NCBI RefSeq assembly: GCF_900177705.1
Contig: NZ_FXBA01000001.1
Span: 1,054,001 to 1,118,000, forward strand
DNA length: 64,000 bases
Direction: 5' to 3'
Source: Fibrobacter sp. UWB15
Lineage (GTDB): Bacteria > Fibrobacterota > Fibrobacteria > Fibrobacterales > Fibrobacteraceae
The notes beneath the pieces were generated by a model that was not told the origin of the DNA, did not search any database, and saw only the letters and a program-made list of their open reading frames with translations. Of the stretch, positions 49,660 to 59,800 are shown one piece after another. A program made the position numbers and the translations under genes. How positions within the stretch are numbered: the stretch's first letter is position 1; each line of letters starts with the position of its first letter.

Positions 49660-51063
49660 TTACTCGTCGTATTCCGGCGCTTCGAACGAAGTCGGAATGC
49701 GCGGCGTACCCTTATCATGATGAACGAACGAGAATCCGCTAATCTTGCCCGTTTCACGGTCAACCGTTCCGCTCTGCAACTGGCCATACATGCTTGTCGT
49801 ACTGCCCGGATTCAATAACTTATTGAAGTCTATCACCATATAGTAGCCGTAAACTTCCCAGGTACCCGCCTTGTATTCCACTTTCTTGGTACCCTCGACT
49901 GCTTCCAACTTGGAGGTTCCATCAGCATTCAAGGTAAATGTCCAATTGATATCGTCTCTAGTCGCCACCCATTCGCCGACAAAATCCTCGGCATTTTCAT
50001 AAGCGTACTCGACATCTTCAACTGTACAATTCAACTTTTCGCCATTGTACGCCGTAATCGCATCGTCGGTGCCCACGGAATAGGTGAACATCGTACGCGA
50101 AGACCCCACATAGTAGAGCGGGATCATCAACAGCGTGCTGCGCTGGATATCATAGCGACCGGCATTCCAGTTCACTACTTGGCCATCGACCGACGTTTCA
50201 TAAATATACGAACTGTCGAAGAACTTGAAGGTCCTCGTAGAATCGCCATCGGCACATTCATAGATTTTCTTCTGAATCGCCTCAGTCTTGGAAACTTTGC
50301 CCTTCTGGACAGCGACGCTAGCCTTAATCGCTTCGCTGTAATCGCCACCGTCTACAGAGTACAGAATTGTGTCGTCTTCATCGGCATTGTCGGCTTCTTT
50401 GACGACAAACGAAATCTTGAAGCCGGCGTCCATTTTTCCTATAATCTTTTTGACGGCATCGGTTTCACTATACTGCAAGCCGGCTTTGTCTTTTTTAAAG
50501 CTCACCACGCCACCTGCAAAATCCGTATAGGTGACCACCCACAATTCGTCCGGAATGCGGAGGGCCAGAACGCCCTGCTTGCTGCCGGTCGACAGGTAGA
50601 CGGTCTGGTCAAACAGCTTGAGTTCGTAGTTCTTCTGTAAATCGGTGAGTTTCGCGGCGCGAGCCCCTTCCGGAGTTACTACAGAAGAAGACGAAACTTC
50701 AGTGGATGAAGATTCCGGCGTTTCGCTAGACGAGGACTTCGGGGATTCGCTCGAAGAAGACTTATCTTCGCTTACGCTAGAAGACGACTTGGAATCTTCC
50801 TTAACAGAAGACGAGGAATTGTCGTCCTTTTCGGAAGAAGAAGACTTCTCCGAAGATTTTTCACTGGACAAGGACTTGTCGCCATCCTTGGACGACGATG
50901 ACTTGGCGTCGCCCTTTTCGGAAGAAGAAGAGTCATCGCCTTCTTCAACAGAAGAAGAGGATTCTTCGGTAGAAGGGTCCGCAGAAGCGGAAGAGGAATC
51001 GTCGCCGCATGCCGTGAACAGGAATGCCGACGAAATCAAAAGAGCTAAAAATTTATTTTTCAT
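49660..51063 (-). CDS. Ser-rich lipoprotein of unknown function
   Basis: 467 residues with lipobox FTAC (MKNKFLALLISSAFLFTACGDD). Residues about 22-130 are an acidic Ser/Glu/Lys/Asp linker (EKSSEKSSSSEKDDNSSSS). The remaining 330 residues are beta-rich with several W/Y-containing strands; the last part (DFVGEWVATRDDINWTFTLNADGTSKLE) resembles a lipocalin-like unit. The ATG lies 4 bases after TATATTTG on the minus strand. Probably surface anchored. No catalytic motif seen. Confidence 0.65.
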   Translation of the reverse strand: MKNKFLALLISSAFLFTACGDDSSSASADPSTEESSSSVEEGDDSSSSEKGDAKSSSSKDGDKSLSSEKSSEKSSSSEKDDNSSSSVKEDSKSSSSVSEDKSSSSESPKSSSSETPESSSTEVSSSSVVTPEGARAAKLTDLQKNYELKLFDQTVYLSTGSKQGVLALRIPDELWVVTYTDFAGGVVSFKKDKAGLQYSETDAVKKIIGKMDAGFKISFVVKEADNADEDDTILYSVDGGDYSEAIKASVAVQKGKVSKTEAIQKKIYECADGDSTRTFKFFDSSYIYETSVDGQVVNWNAGRYDIQRSTLLMIPLYYVGSSRTMFTYSVGTDDAITAYNGEKLNCTVEDVEYAYENAEDFVGEWVATRDDINWTFTLNADGTSKLEAVEGTKKVEYKAGTWEVYGYYMVIDFNKLLNPGSTTSMYGQLQSGTVDRETGKISGFSFVHHDKGTPRIPTSFEAPEYDE

Positions 51064-51067
51064 GCCA

Positions 51068-51075
51068 CAAATATA
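51068..51075 (-). promoter_or_regulatory. Promoter element TATATTTG, 4 bases from the start codon
   Basis: An exact TAnnTTTG match with only four bases before the ATG at 51063. Predicts a leaderless mRNA. Confidence 0.55.
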
Positions 51076-51134
51076 GTTTATATAAAACGCGTAAAACAGC
51101 GAAATTGGCTCAACAACAAGTGTTTTTTTGATCT

Positions 51135-51175
51135 GTACAGGCTATTTTTGGCATTATACGCTATTTAGCCTGTAC
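51135..51175. promoter_or_regulatory. 10-bp inverted repeat upstream of a lipoprotein gene
   Basis: GTACAGGCTA at 51135-51144 and TAGCCTGTAC at 51166-51175 are perfect complements separated by 21 AT-rich bases, about 60 bases upstream of the promoter at 51068. No T-run follows, so an operator or a structural element is as likely as a terminator. Confidence 0.5.
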
Positions 51176-51226
51176 CACAACAAATCCACGGCGTATTTAC
51201 GGCGCATTTTAGAGAAAAAAGCAAAC

Positions 51227-51260
51227 AAAAAAGACTCGTTCAATGAACGAGCCTTTTTTG
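51227..51260. terminator. Bidirectional-type terminator
   Basis: CTCGTTC pairs with GAACGAG around AAT, with an A-run before and a T-run after. It lies 30 bases past the stop of the FISUMP lipoprotein gene (51291, minus strand). Confidence 0.85.
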
Positions 51261-51290
51261 TTACAAGTTTGGAATTTAAAGACTAGTAAA

Positions 51291-53030
51291 TTAATCCTTG
51301 ATGCAACGGACATTGGTGACTTCATCGTAGTGGTGGGCGTCTATAGAATAAATTCCCGCCCGACCATCCACCAAAATGAAGAACGCCGCTGCGAAATAAT
51401 TTGTATTACCGGTGACACCACTGGAACTCCAAAAAGCAGCCTCCCTCATGTGGTTATATGCGTTGTCTGCATACACTATATCAGTCATCCAAGTAAAAGA
51501 GTTAACATGATGATAACCCGTACCCAGTGCCGAAAAACCATAGGAATCCAAGCCATTACCATTATTGCCATTTTCATCATCTTCCCAACCACTTGTTGAT
51601 TTGAGAGCGAGAGAAGCCGAGTCTCGCCCAAATAAGTCATCATTGCTCAACTGAGTTGCCTTGTGCAATATTTCCCATTCTGTTGAATCAGGCACATGCC
51701 AACCAGCGGGACAAACGCCACGAACACCTGTTATTGAACAATACGCCACATTACCGCAGCCGTTGGCTGTATTACCAGGGATAATGCCCGCAGAATCCAT
51801 TGCCGCACTCCGCAAATAAAAACGACCATATATGTCGCAATTAGCCAAATCATTATTGTAGCAAAAGCTGCTGGAATCCAACGACGATGTTCCTCCAGGA
51901 TAAGCATAATTCAAATTCTCAGCCATCCACCACTGGTCTCCAATTTTCACAGTCTTGTATGTATGACCATCGCGTTCATCCGTCAGCGAACCATATTCAC
52001 AATGGTCTCCGGCTTCTGTCTTGCAAGGCATAACGCGCGGATCCTTTACGCAACGAACCGAAAGTCCATCATTAAAATGAACACCACCCCCACTACTCCA
52101 CATTTTGTCAAGTGATTCCCCATCAGAAGTCCAGTAATCCGCATACACCCCCAACCCATTATAATTACCAGCTACTCTTTTACCCGCAGGCAGTTCAGTA
52201 AAACCATAGTCATCCGTACCATTGCCCCTACAACGAAAAACATCCGTAGAATTGCTTGGCCCGTCCCAAGTCCAGCCACTGGTGGCCCTAAGCACAGACC
52301 AATTGGAATCAACAGCATGTTTCAAAGCTCGCCATTCTGCAGAACTAGGCATATACCAGCCTTCTGGACACACTCCACGGAAAATCTCGCCATAATAATT
52401 ATGTTCACAGACCTTACCATAGCCACAATTGATCGCCGTATTGCCAAGAATTAAGCCAGCCGAATCCATTGCGGCACTCCACAAATAGAGTCGCCCATAT
52501 TTATCGCAATACTCTAGAGAATCATTGTAACAGAAACTGCTGGAATCCAAATCCTTTGTTTTTCCAGGATACGCATAGTTCAAGTTTTCGGCCATCCAAA
52601 TTTCGGCACCGATTTTCACGGTTCTATAAACATGCCCATCGCGAAGGTCGGTCAAGGTGTTCTTTTCGGCATCGTAAACGCTGCCTGCAGAAGCGCCCTT
52701 CCCTTTACCAGACTCATTCTTACCAGAACCATCGTTAGACTGGTTTTTCTTCTGTATTTTCTGAATAGAATCCGTCAATTCAGCATCTACAACCCATTCA
52801 TCACCATCATAAACGTAGGCCTTATTTTCGTCTTTCACGTAGGCCGAGGCACCCTCTGACACATCGGTATCGGCAGTCAAATCATCGAAGGAAGAAACCA
52901 CACAATCAACCATTTCAGACACTTCGGATAGTCCCGTATTGTCAGCAGGATTACTCCCACTAGCACCATCGCCCCCGCAAGCAGCAAGGATTAATGCAAA
53001 AAATAAAGCGAAAAACAAAGAATACGGCAT
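51291..53030 (-). CDS. Lipoprotein with two tandem FISUMP domains
   Basis: 579 residues with lipobox ILAAC (MPYSLFFALFFALILAAC). After a Ser/Asn/Asp-rich linker come two full FISUMP domains (about 115-340 and 345-579). Each has DGH.Y(R/K)TVKIG..WMAENLNYAYPG, SSSFCYN..L..CD.YGR.YL.SAAMDSAG, CP.GW..P.S.EW..L and a closing VRC(V/I)KD. The near-identical stretches at DNA level point to recent internal duplication. Function unknown; probably outer-membrane anchored and surface displayed. Confidence 0.82.
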   Translation of the reverse strand: MPYSLFFALFFALILAACGGDGASGSNPADNTGLSEVSEMVDCVVSSFDDLTADTDVSEGASAYVKDENKAYVYDGDEWVVDAELTDSIQKIQKKNQSNDGSGKNESGKGKGASAGSVYDAEKNTLTDLRDGHVYRTVKIGAEIWMAENLNYAYPGKTKDLDSSSFCYNDSLEYCDKYGRLYLWSAAMDSAGLILGNTAINCGYGKVCEHNYYGEIFRGVCPEGWYMPSSAEWRALKHAVDSNWSVLRATSGWTWDGPSNSTDVFRCRGNGTDDYGFTELPAGKRVAGNYNGLGVYADYWTSDGESLDKMWSSGGGVHFNDGLSVRCVKDPRVMPCKTEAGDHCEYGSLTDERDGHTYKTVKIGDQWWMAENLNYAYPGGTSSLDSSSFCYNNDLANCDIYGRFYLRSAAMDSAGIIPGNTANGCGNVAYCSITGVRGVCPAGWHVPDSTEWEILHKATQLSNDDLFGRDSASLALKSTSGWEDDENGNNGNGLDSYGFSALGTGYHHVNSFTWMTDIVYADNAYNHMREAAFWSSSGVTGNTNYFAAAFFILVDGRAGIYSIDAHHYDEVTNVRCIKD

Positions 53031-53099
53031 TTATAGCCCCCAAAAAAGTTTGTGCAAAATATAAAAAAACTCCCCGCCGGGGGTTCCGTCAGGACAAAA

Positions 53100-53131
53100 A
53101 AAAGAAACCCCGCCGCTTGGGCAGGGTTCCT
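53100..53131 (-). terminator. gapA terminator
   Basis: On the minus strand AACCC-T-GCC pairs with GGC-G-GGGTT, followed by TTTC and a run of eight T, about 70 bases past the gapA stop. Confidence 0.75.
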
Positions 53132-53198
53132 AAAAGGTTTCTTAGCGGAAGTGCGGAAAACTAAGTGGCGTCCGCACGACTAACGCTATCTAGAAATC

Positions 53199-54278
<1,080 letters not shown>

Positions 54279-54329
54279 TTACCTAAACGGACTAGGTCTT
54301 TTCAGCATTTTTTTGAATTTTTGGGGTCA

Positions 54330-54500
54330 AACCGCCGCTAGTGGTCGGAAGGGGGACGCCTCCCCCTACTTGCAGCCCCGGCTCCGCCGGGTCTTCCAGC
54401 ACCCCCTCTGCGGGCGCTCGCCGCCCCGCAACGCCCCGGCCGCCTGATTTGTCTTCCCCGCGAAGGCGGGGACCTCCTCTCCCATCCGAGAGAAAACGCT
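54330..54500. other. GC-rich, hairpin-dense non-coding stretch
   Basis: Between gapA and the next lipoprotein gene the base composition changes abruptly to very GC-rich. Strong palindromes follow one another: GGGGGA-CGCC-TCCCCC (54351-54366), CCCGGC-TCC-GCCGGG (54377-54391) and CCCCGC-GAAG-GCGGGG (54456-54471). Open frames exist on both strands but read as low-complexity Pro/Arg/Gly sequence, so I treat them as chance. It could be part of a structured RNA together with element copy 3. Confidence 0.5.
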
Positions 54501-54540
54501 CCTGTTTCCAAGCAGCCCACGGCTCCAGAAATGTGCTCGT

Positions 54541-54588
54541 CTCACTCTCGCTACAGCCCCAGCTTAACGCATGGGGCTTTAAGCTCAC
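54541..54588 (-). other. 48-base structured element, copy 3
   Basis: Read on the minus strand it begins GTGAGC and ends GCGAGAGTGAG, exactly 48 bases as in copies 1 and 2. The inner stem is GCCCCA/TGGGGC. The loop bases can instead pair with the 5' arm (AGCTTA with TAAGCT), giving a possible H-type pseudoknot. Downstream, CACATTTCT and GAGCCG also resemble the sequence after copy 1. Confidence 0.65.
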
Positions 54589-54696
54589 ATGGATTCGGCC
54601 TTCGGCCTCTAATGTTCGCTCAACGACACATTTTCTTACGCCTTAGGGCATGCCCCTCACGCCCTAATTTTATTGTTAAAATTTTTGGTGATTTAA

Positions 54697-55854
54697 TTAG
54701 TTTTCAGACAAAGAGTTATTAGCGTCCATTACACAACGGACTGACTGGAACGAGTCCCTTCCCCATTTAATAACAGATGTTTCAGATGAACTTTTTGTAA
54801 AACTAGAAGTATAAGTATATTTATCTTCTACCGCAGGAAGCCACATATACGTATACTCATGTATACCGGTATATCCATTACCAGTTGGAATAATCGCCAA
54901 GCCACCAGCATTGCGCCCCGCATTCTTTTCCCATAGAATTTGAGAACGTATATCACCCCGAGTATACAACCATTCTCTGCGGTTCATAATATGCCAACCC
55001 TCAGGACAAATTCCCTGCCAACGAATATTCAAGTAATCACTACCCAAAGTTCTTTTATTTTCTTCCGATAAAGCTTTGCAAGCGTCATTACTTTCAATAT
55101 CAACGGAATCGCAAACCTTTGGCAAATTCATAGCCTCTGCCCAGGAGTAAAGTCCACCAAAATGGTTATCACAGAACCACTCATCGTCTACATAGCACAA
55201 TTTTTCTGTCACATTGTCGTCAAATTTTGTCGTACCGCTAGGGACCATCTTGCCATAATTCAGGTTTTCTGCCATCACGTAAAACGTCGCATGGCTACCG
55301 ATATCGTCCGTATAGCCATGAAATTCTATGTACTTGTACTTATGGCCATCACGCGAATCTTCAAATTCGAAGTATTCACCATCGTAACCGGCAAACAAGC
55401 TATCCATATTCGGATGTTCCTTGTTTTTCTCGATTGCGGCAAGGGAATCTACAACACTTTTACTTTTCGATGAATCAGCGTCCCAAAAGCCGTCCCTACA
55501 TGTCTCATAAATATACATACCAAAAGCTTCATCAATGGTAGTTTCGCCATCTTCGCAAACTGGTTCGAGTTTGAAACTACTACTCGACTTCACCGCCGAC
55601 GAGCTACTGCTCTTACCACCTACAGAGCTATTTCCCTGTTCAGAGCTTGAGGATTTCTTGTCCACCGAGGAACTGGAATTTTTCGAATTTTTTTGAGATG
55701 ACGAGGAACCGTCTTTGTTCGACGAACTAGATTCGTTGCCGTCGCTTATAGAAGCACCCGAATCAGGGGACACTGAAGAGGAAGAATCGTCTCCGCATGC
55801 AACAAGCATCGTCAGGAGAACAGACAGGGCAAGGGCGCTTTTAAAAATCTTCAC
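54697..55854 (-). CDS. FISUMP-domain lipoprotein
   Basis: 385 residues from a GTG at 55854, chosen because GGAGG lies 4 bases upstream and the signal (KIFKSALALSVLLTMLVAC) starts there. Ser-rich linker (about 25-95), a short C..G.TTIDEAFGMYIYETCRDGFW unit, then a FISUMP domain (SRDGHKYKYIEF, VMAENLNYGKM, YSWAEAMNLP, CPEGWHIMNRREWLYT, SVRCVMDAN). Same architecture as the lipoprotein at 51291. Function unknown. Confidence 0.78.
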   Translation of the reverse strand: MKIFKSALALSVLLTMLVACGDDSSSSVSPDSGASISDGNESSSSNKDGSSSSQKNSKNSSSSVDKKSSSSEQGNSSVGGKSSSSSAVKSSSSFKLEPVCEDGETTIDEAFGMYIYETCRDGFWDADSSKSKSVVDSLAAIEKNKEHPNMDSLFAGYDGEYFEFEDSRDGHKYKYIEFHGYTDDIGSHATFYVMAENLNYGKMVPSGTTKFDDNVTEKLCYVDDEWFCDNHFGGLYSWAEAMNLPKVCDSVDIESNDACKALSEENKRTLGSDYLNIRWQGICPEGWHIMNRREWLYTRGDIRSQILWEKNAGRNAGGLAIIPTGNGYTGIHEYTYMWLPAVEDKYTYTSSFTKSSSETSVIKWGRDSFQSVRCVMDANNSLSEN

Positions 55855-55904
55855 AAAACCTCCATTTGTAAAATCCCACTGATTTTTTGCAAAATATAGC
55901 AACT

Positions 55905-55931
55905 AAAAAGCCAGCCTTACAAGCTGGCTTT
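55905..55931 (-). terminator. Terminator of the Rpn-like remnant
   Basis: AAAGCCAGC pairs with GCTGGCTTT around a 7-base loop, with TTTTTAG on the minus strand, 25 bases past the pseudogene stop. Confidence 0.8.
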
Positions 55932-55955
55932 CGTTCTAGAAAAAAAACAACTAAA

Positions 55956-56650
55956 CTATTTTGCAAGACGACTTTGCTGAAGAGCCTCTAGTCGAGTTTG
56001 AACTTCCACAATTTTATCTTCAGAAAGTCCAATTTCGCGAAGAACCGCTTCTGTATCAGCTTTGTTCTGCGCAAGTTTATCTTCTATCTCTTGATGTGCC
56101 TCTGCGCGAGCCTGTGCAACTTTCTTTTGAGTTTCAGCATGTGCATCCGCAAGGCGCTTGCGGAACACGTCGCCGGCGCTCACAAAGCCGTACTTCTGTC
56201 CTACACTTTTGAATGCCATTTCCAACTCCTTCAGATAGTCTTCATCAATATACTCCTTTAAATATACATTAATTTTACCCAGAAGAGTAGAACCTTCGTT
56301 TGCGGGCAATTTCTGGAATGATTCCTTAAACTGTAACAACTTTGAACGAAGATTGTCCTTGTTAAAAGCGTACTTCATCGCGGTAATTCCCATGCCTGTC
56401 GCGATGTCTTCGCAAGCGAGACAATCGCTGTCAGGAATGTCGGCCATGTTCACAAACGAACATGCAAACGGAAGCACGCGACCATGGAAAAATTCCGGGT
56501 ACCCGTCTTCAAGGTTTTTCAAAGGATTCCAATTTTCACGTCCGTTATAAAAGATGATTGCCATTGTCGGGAGTCCATCAAACACGCGGTTTTCCTGATG
56601 AATCTTCATTACGGATGTGCACGGCGTGCATTATTTTTCTTTTCAGTCAT
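55956..56650 (-). pseudogene. Rpn/YhgA-like PD-(D/E)XK nuclease, internally deleted
   Basis: A normal start (ATG at 56650, MTEKKNNARRAHP) runs into a TAA after 13 codons. A second frame opens at once with an ATG overlapping that TAA and continues for 217 residues (DGLPTMAIIFYNGRENWNP, FHGRVLPFACSFVNM, GMGITAMKYAF, and a coiled coil rich in Ala/Glu/Gln). The C-terminal part matches Rpn-type recombination-promoting nucleases, whose N-terminal catalytic core of about 100 residues is missing here. A deletion plus frameshift is the simplest reading. Possibly expressed as a fragment. Confidence 0.65.
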
Positions 56651-56849
56651 AGTTTTCCTATTTTCATTGTTATCATCTACCTGGAACCCAAAAACGTCGA
56701 AAGGCTCCTCTATATAACACGCCAGATTCAGAAAAATTGGGAATTTTGCACCCCTTTTTTAGCAGCCGAACAACGTAAAAAGATTTTTGCTTTTGTATGA
56801 TACCAAATGTACAATACAATCGTTATTCCACTTTGGACTACGAAAAGGT

Positions 56850-56880
56850 GGGGCTCGCGAGCCCCGTTTTTTTATTTTTG
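56850..56880 (+). promoter_or_regulatory. Terminator whose T-run contains the next promoter element
   Basis: GGGGCTCGCGAGCCCC is a perfect 16-base palindrome followed by GTTTTTTTATTTTTG. The last eight bases, TATTTTTG (56873-56880), match TAnnTTTG and end 5 bases before the ATG at 56886. It would stop upstream transcription exactly where the lipoprotein transcript begins. Confidence 0.65.
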
Positions 56881-56885
56881 TCGTC

Positions 56886-59800
56886 ATGAGCAACCCTTTG
56901 TTTAAAAAAATTGGTCGTATACCCAGTTTTTGCGCCCCGCTGTTTGGGCTGTTATTTGTTGTTTCTTTAGTTTCTTGTGCCGGCAACGGCCAGCCGCTCA
57001 CCGAATCGGACCCGCAGTCCGAAGGTTCACAGGCTGCTAATTCCGGGAGCTACACCGACGATTATTTTAACGAAAGCTCGTCCGCTCCTTCTGGCAGCGC
57101 CTCGAATTCCACCCGCAAGAACGCACCCGGCGCTATCGGGAGCGACGGATTCAGCTTTACGCTGCCCGCAGGTGACTGGGCGCTCGTGGGCGATGACGAT
57201 GGGAGCGCCCACGAGAGCGGCGTCCCCTACGAATTTTACAACGCGAGCACGGGACGCCGCGCGGTCCTGGTCGAAATCGAACTCCCGAAGGGCGAACCCA
57301 TGCGACTCATGGACCGCGCCCAGATGGAAATGCAGGCTTTTGAAAGCAGCGGCAAGAAGGCGACTCTCGCCGAGACCTACCCCGAAGAAAACTTTGGCGG
57401 TACCGGCGTATTCTTCGATGTCGCCGGCAAGCGCTACGACAGCCCCTACGAGGCCGTCGGCTTTGTAACAGGCGCTGGGAGCCGCGTGTACACGCTCACC
57501 CTTTCCGCAACTGATGTCACCCCGGCCGTCGGCGAACTCAAGAACGAATGGAAGGAATTCTTCGCGAACTTCAGCATGCGCGAAACTGCGGCAAGCGAGG
57601 GCCCCGAACTTTCGCCGAACAACGTGCAAAGCTTTGACTCCCCCACGCTCGGCTACACCTGGGCAGTCAAAGACACCCTCTGGCATCACTGGACAGGTAT
57701 CGCCCGTCAGAACGACGACCCCGACCTGGTGCTCAGCAACAAGGCCGAAGACGTTTCGCTGTTCGTTTACGGGGCAACCGTTGAAAGCGACGCCGTCTCG
57801 CAGCAGGATTTGTTCAAGGTTCTGCTCGTGCGCCTGGGTGTCGACCCCAACAATCCCACACTTGAAATGCACCGCCAAAAGGTCGGCGACCGCTACGCGC
57901 AAGACTTTACCCTGACTCACGTGGTCAACAAGTTCGACTTCTACTATACAGGCCGCTATTTCTATGACGACGGCCGCGGAATCTTGATTGTGAGCTGGAC
58001 CCAGGGCGTGAACAAGAAAAAATACGCCAAGGTCATGCAACATGGTATCGATGGCCTGACCGTGGGCGAAAATCCGGCCGCCAAGAACGCGGCCGCCGAC
58101 CCCGAATCCGCCAAAAAGCTCGCCAAGTTCAACGCCGCCATCATGAGCCAGGTGGGCATTCTGCGCCTGCTCGAAAACCAGCCGCTGGTGGCGCTCAGCT
58201 ACTTTGAACGCGCGAACCGCATGGACCCCGAAGAGCCTCTCTACCTGATCAACTGCGGATTCGTGTACCAGATGAAGGAACTTTACGGCCCGGGCATCAG
58301 CCACTTTGAAAGCCAGCGCGAACTGGTGCAAAAGAACGGCAAACTGCTCTCGATTTTGGGCGAAATGTACGAAGCCCTGTTCGACTACGGCCGCGCCCGC
58401 GAATGTGCCGAAGCAGCCCTCCGCTACACGCCGAACAATCCGGAATACGTAATCAACTTGAGCGACGCCCTCTGGGGACTCGGTCAGCGAAACCAGTCGC
58501 TGGTGGTGGTGCAACGCCTTTACGACACGCAGCCGAGCAGCCGCCTGGGCGTCTACCTCGCGAAAACTTACATGGGCCTTGACCAGTACGCCGAAGCCGT
58601 CGACATTCTTTACCAGGTGCGCCGCCGCTTTGGCATGAGCGTGGAACTCGGAAGCACCTTGATGGATGCCCTCATGTTCCTTGGCCGCTACGAAGAAGCC
58701 CGCGCCATTAGCGAAGAAACCTTGGCCAAGGACCGTAACGACTACAAGATTTGGACCACGCAGGGCAAAATTCTCTTTTACAGCCGCAACTACCGCGACG
58801 CCGAAAAGTCGCTCACCAAGGCACTCGCCTTAAAGCCCGATAACGAAGACGCCAAGAGTTTCCTCTCCGCCACGAAGGCATTCCTCGGCAAGGCAGACAA
58901 CCGCACGCTGCAAAAGCCAATTACGCCGGTGGAAGAACGCACCAAGAACCTGAAGGGCCTCCTCAGCGAAAGCGCCAAGAAACAGGGCACCGAAGGCGAC
59001 TTCCCCGCGGTTGTTCACTACAATAAGCAGACCTTGAAAGCCGAAAAGGGCGCGAACTGGGTCCGCACCGACGAAATGCTCATGGAAATCCTCGACATTC
59101 GCGGCGCCGCCATTTATCGCGAATTCACCTTCGACTTCTTGCCGGGATTCGACCGCATTTACCTGAACGCCCTCGAAGTCTACGACAGCAACTGGAACCT
59201 GAAGCAGAAGGCGAACCTGAACGGTGCCTACATTACCTACGCCACCGAAATCGGCGGCCAGAATGAATCGCAGACGGCGCATTTCCCGCTGCAGGAACTG
59301 GAGCCGGGCGACTTTATTTACCTGCAGTTCAGCCGCACGAATATCGAAAACAAGGGCATGATTCCCTACACCGACTTCATAAGCAGCAAGGACGTCCCTG
59401 TAGGCCAGTCCAGCTTCCGCATTTACGCCGACACCGCCCGTTTTGTGACCGAAGAATACGGCCCGCTCGAAAAGAAGGCCATCAAGGGCGGCATCGAATG
59501 GAAGATCGACAATCCGGTCATTATCCGCAAGGAACTTTACATGCCCGTGTACCGCGACTTTGGCGCAGGCCTGATGCTTACCGGCAAGCAGGAATGGAAG
59601 AACGTGGGCGAAGATTACCAGAACCTAATCAAGCACCAGTTCAAGCAGGCCGTGAGCGTGCGTGAAAAGGCCCGCGAAGTCCGCGGTAGCAAGGCAAACG
59701 ACAACGCCGTCAAGGCCATCGTGAACTTTGTACGCCACGATATCCGCTACCGCGACATTCGATTCGGTGGCCACAGCCTGATTCCGCAAACCGCCGAAGT

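Noticed and set aside
54292-54588. 98-residue minus-strand open frame in the GC-rich stretch
   Set aside because: It reads as low-complexity Gly/Arg/Pro sequence with no ribosome binding site, and overlaps palindromes on both strands. Better explained as non-coding structured DNA.
55956-56650. Active transposase of an insertion sequence
   Set aside because: No terminal inverted repeats or target duplications are visible around it, and the catalytic core is missing.
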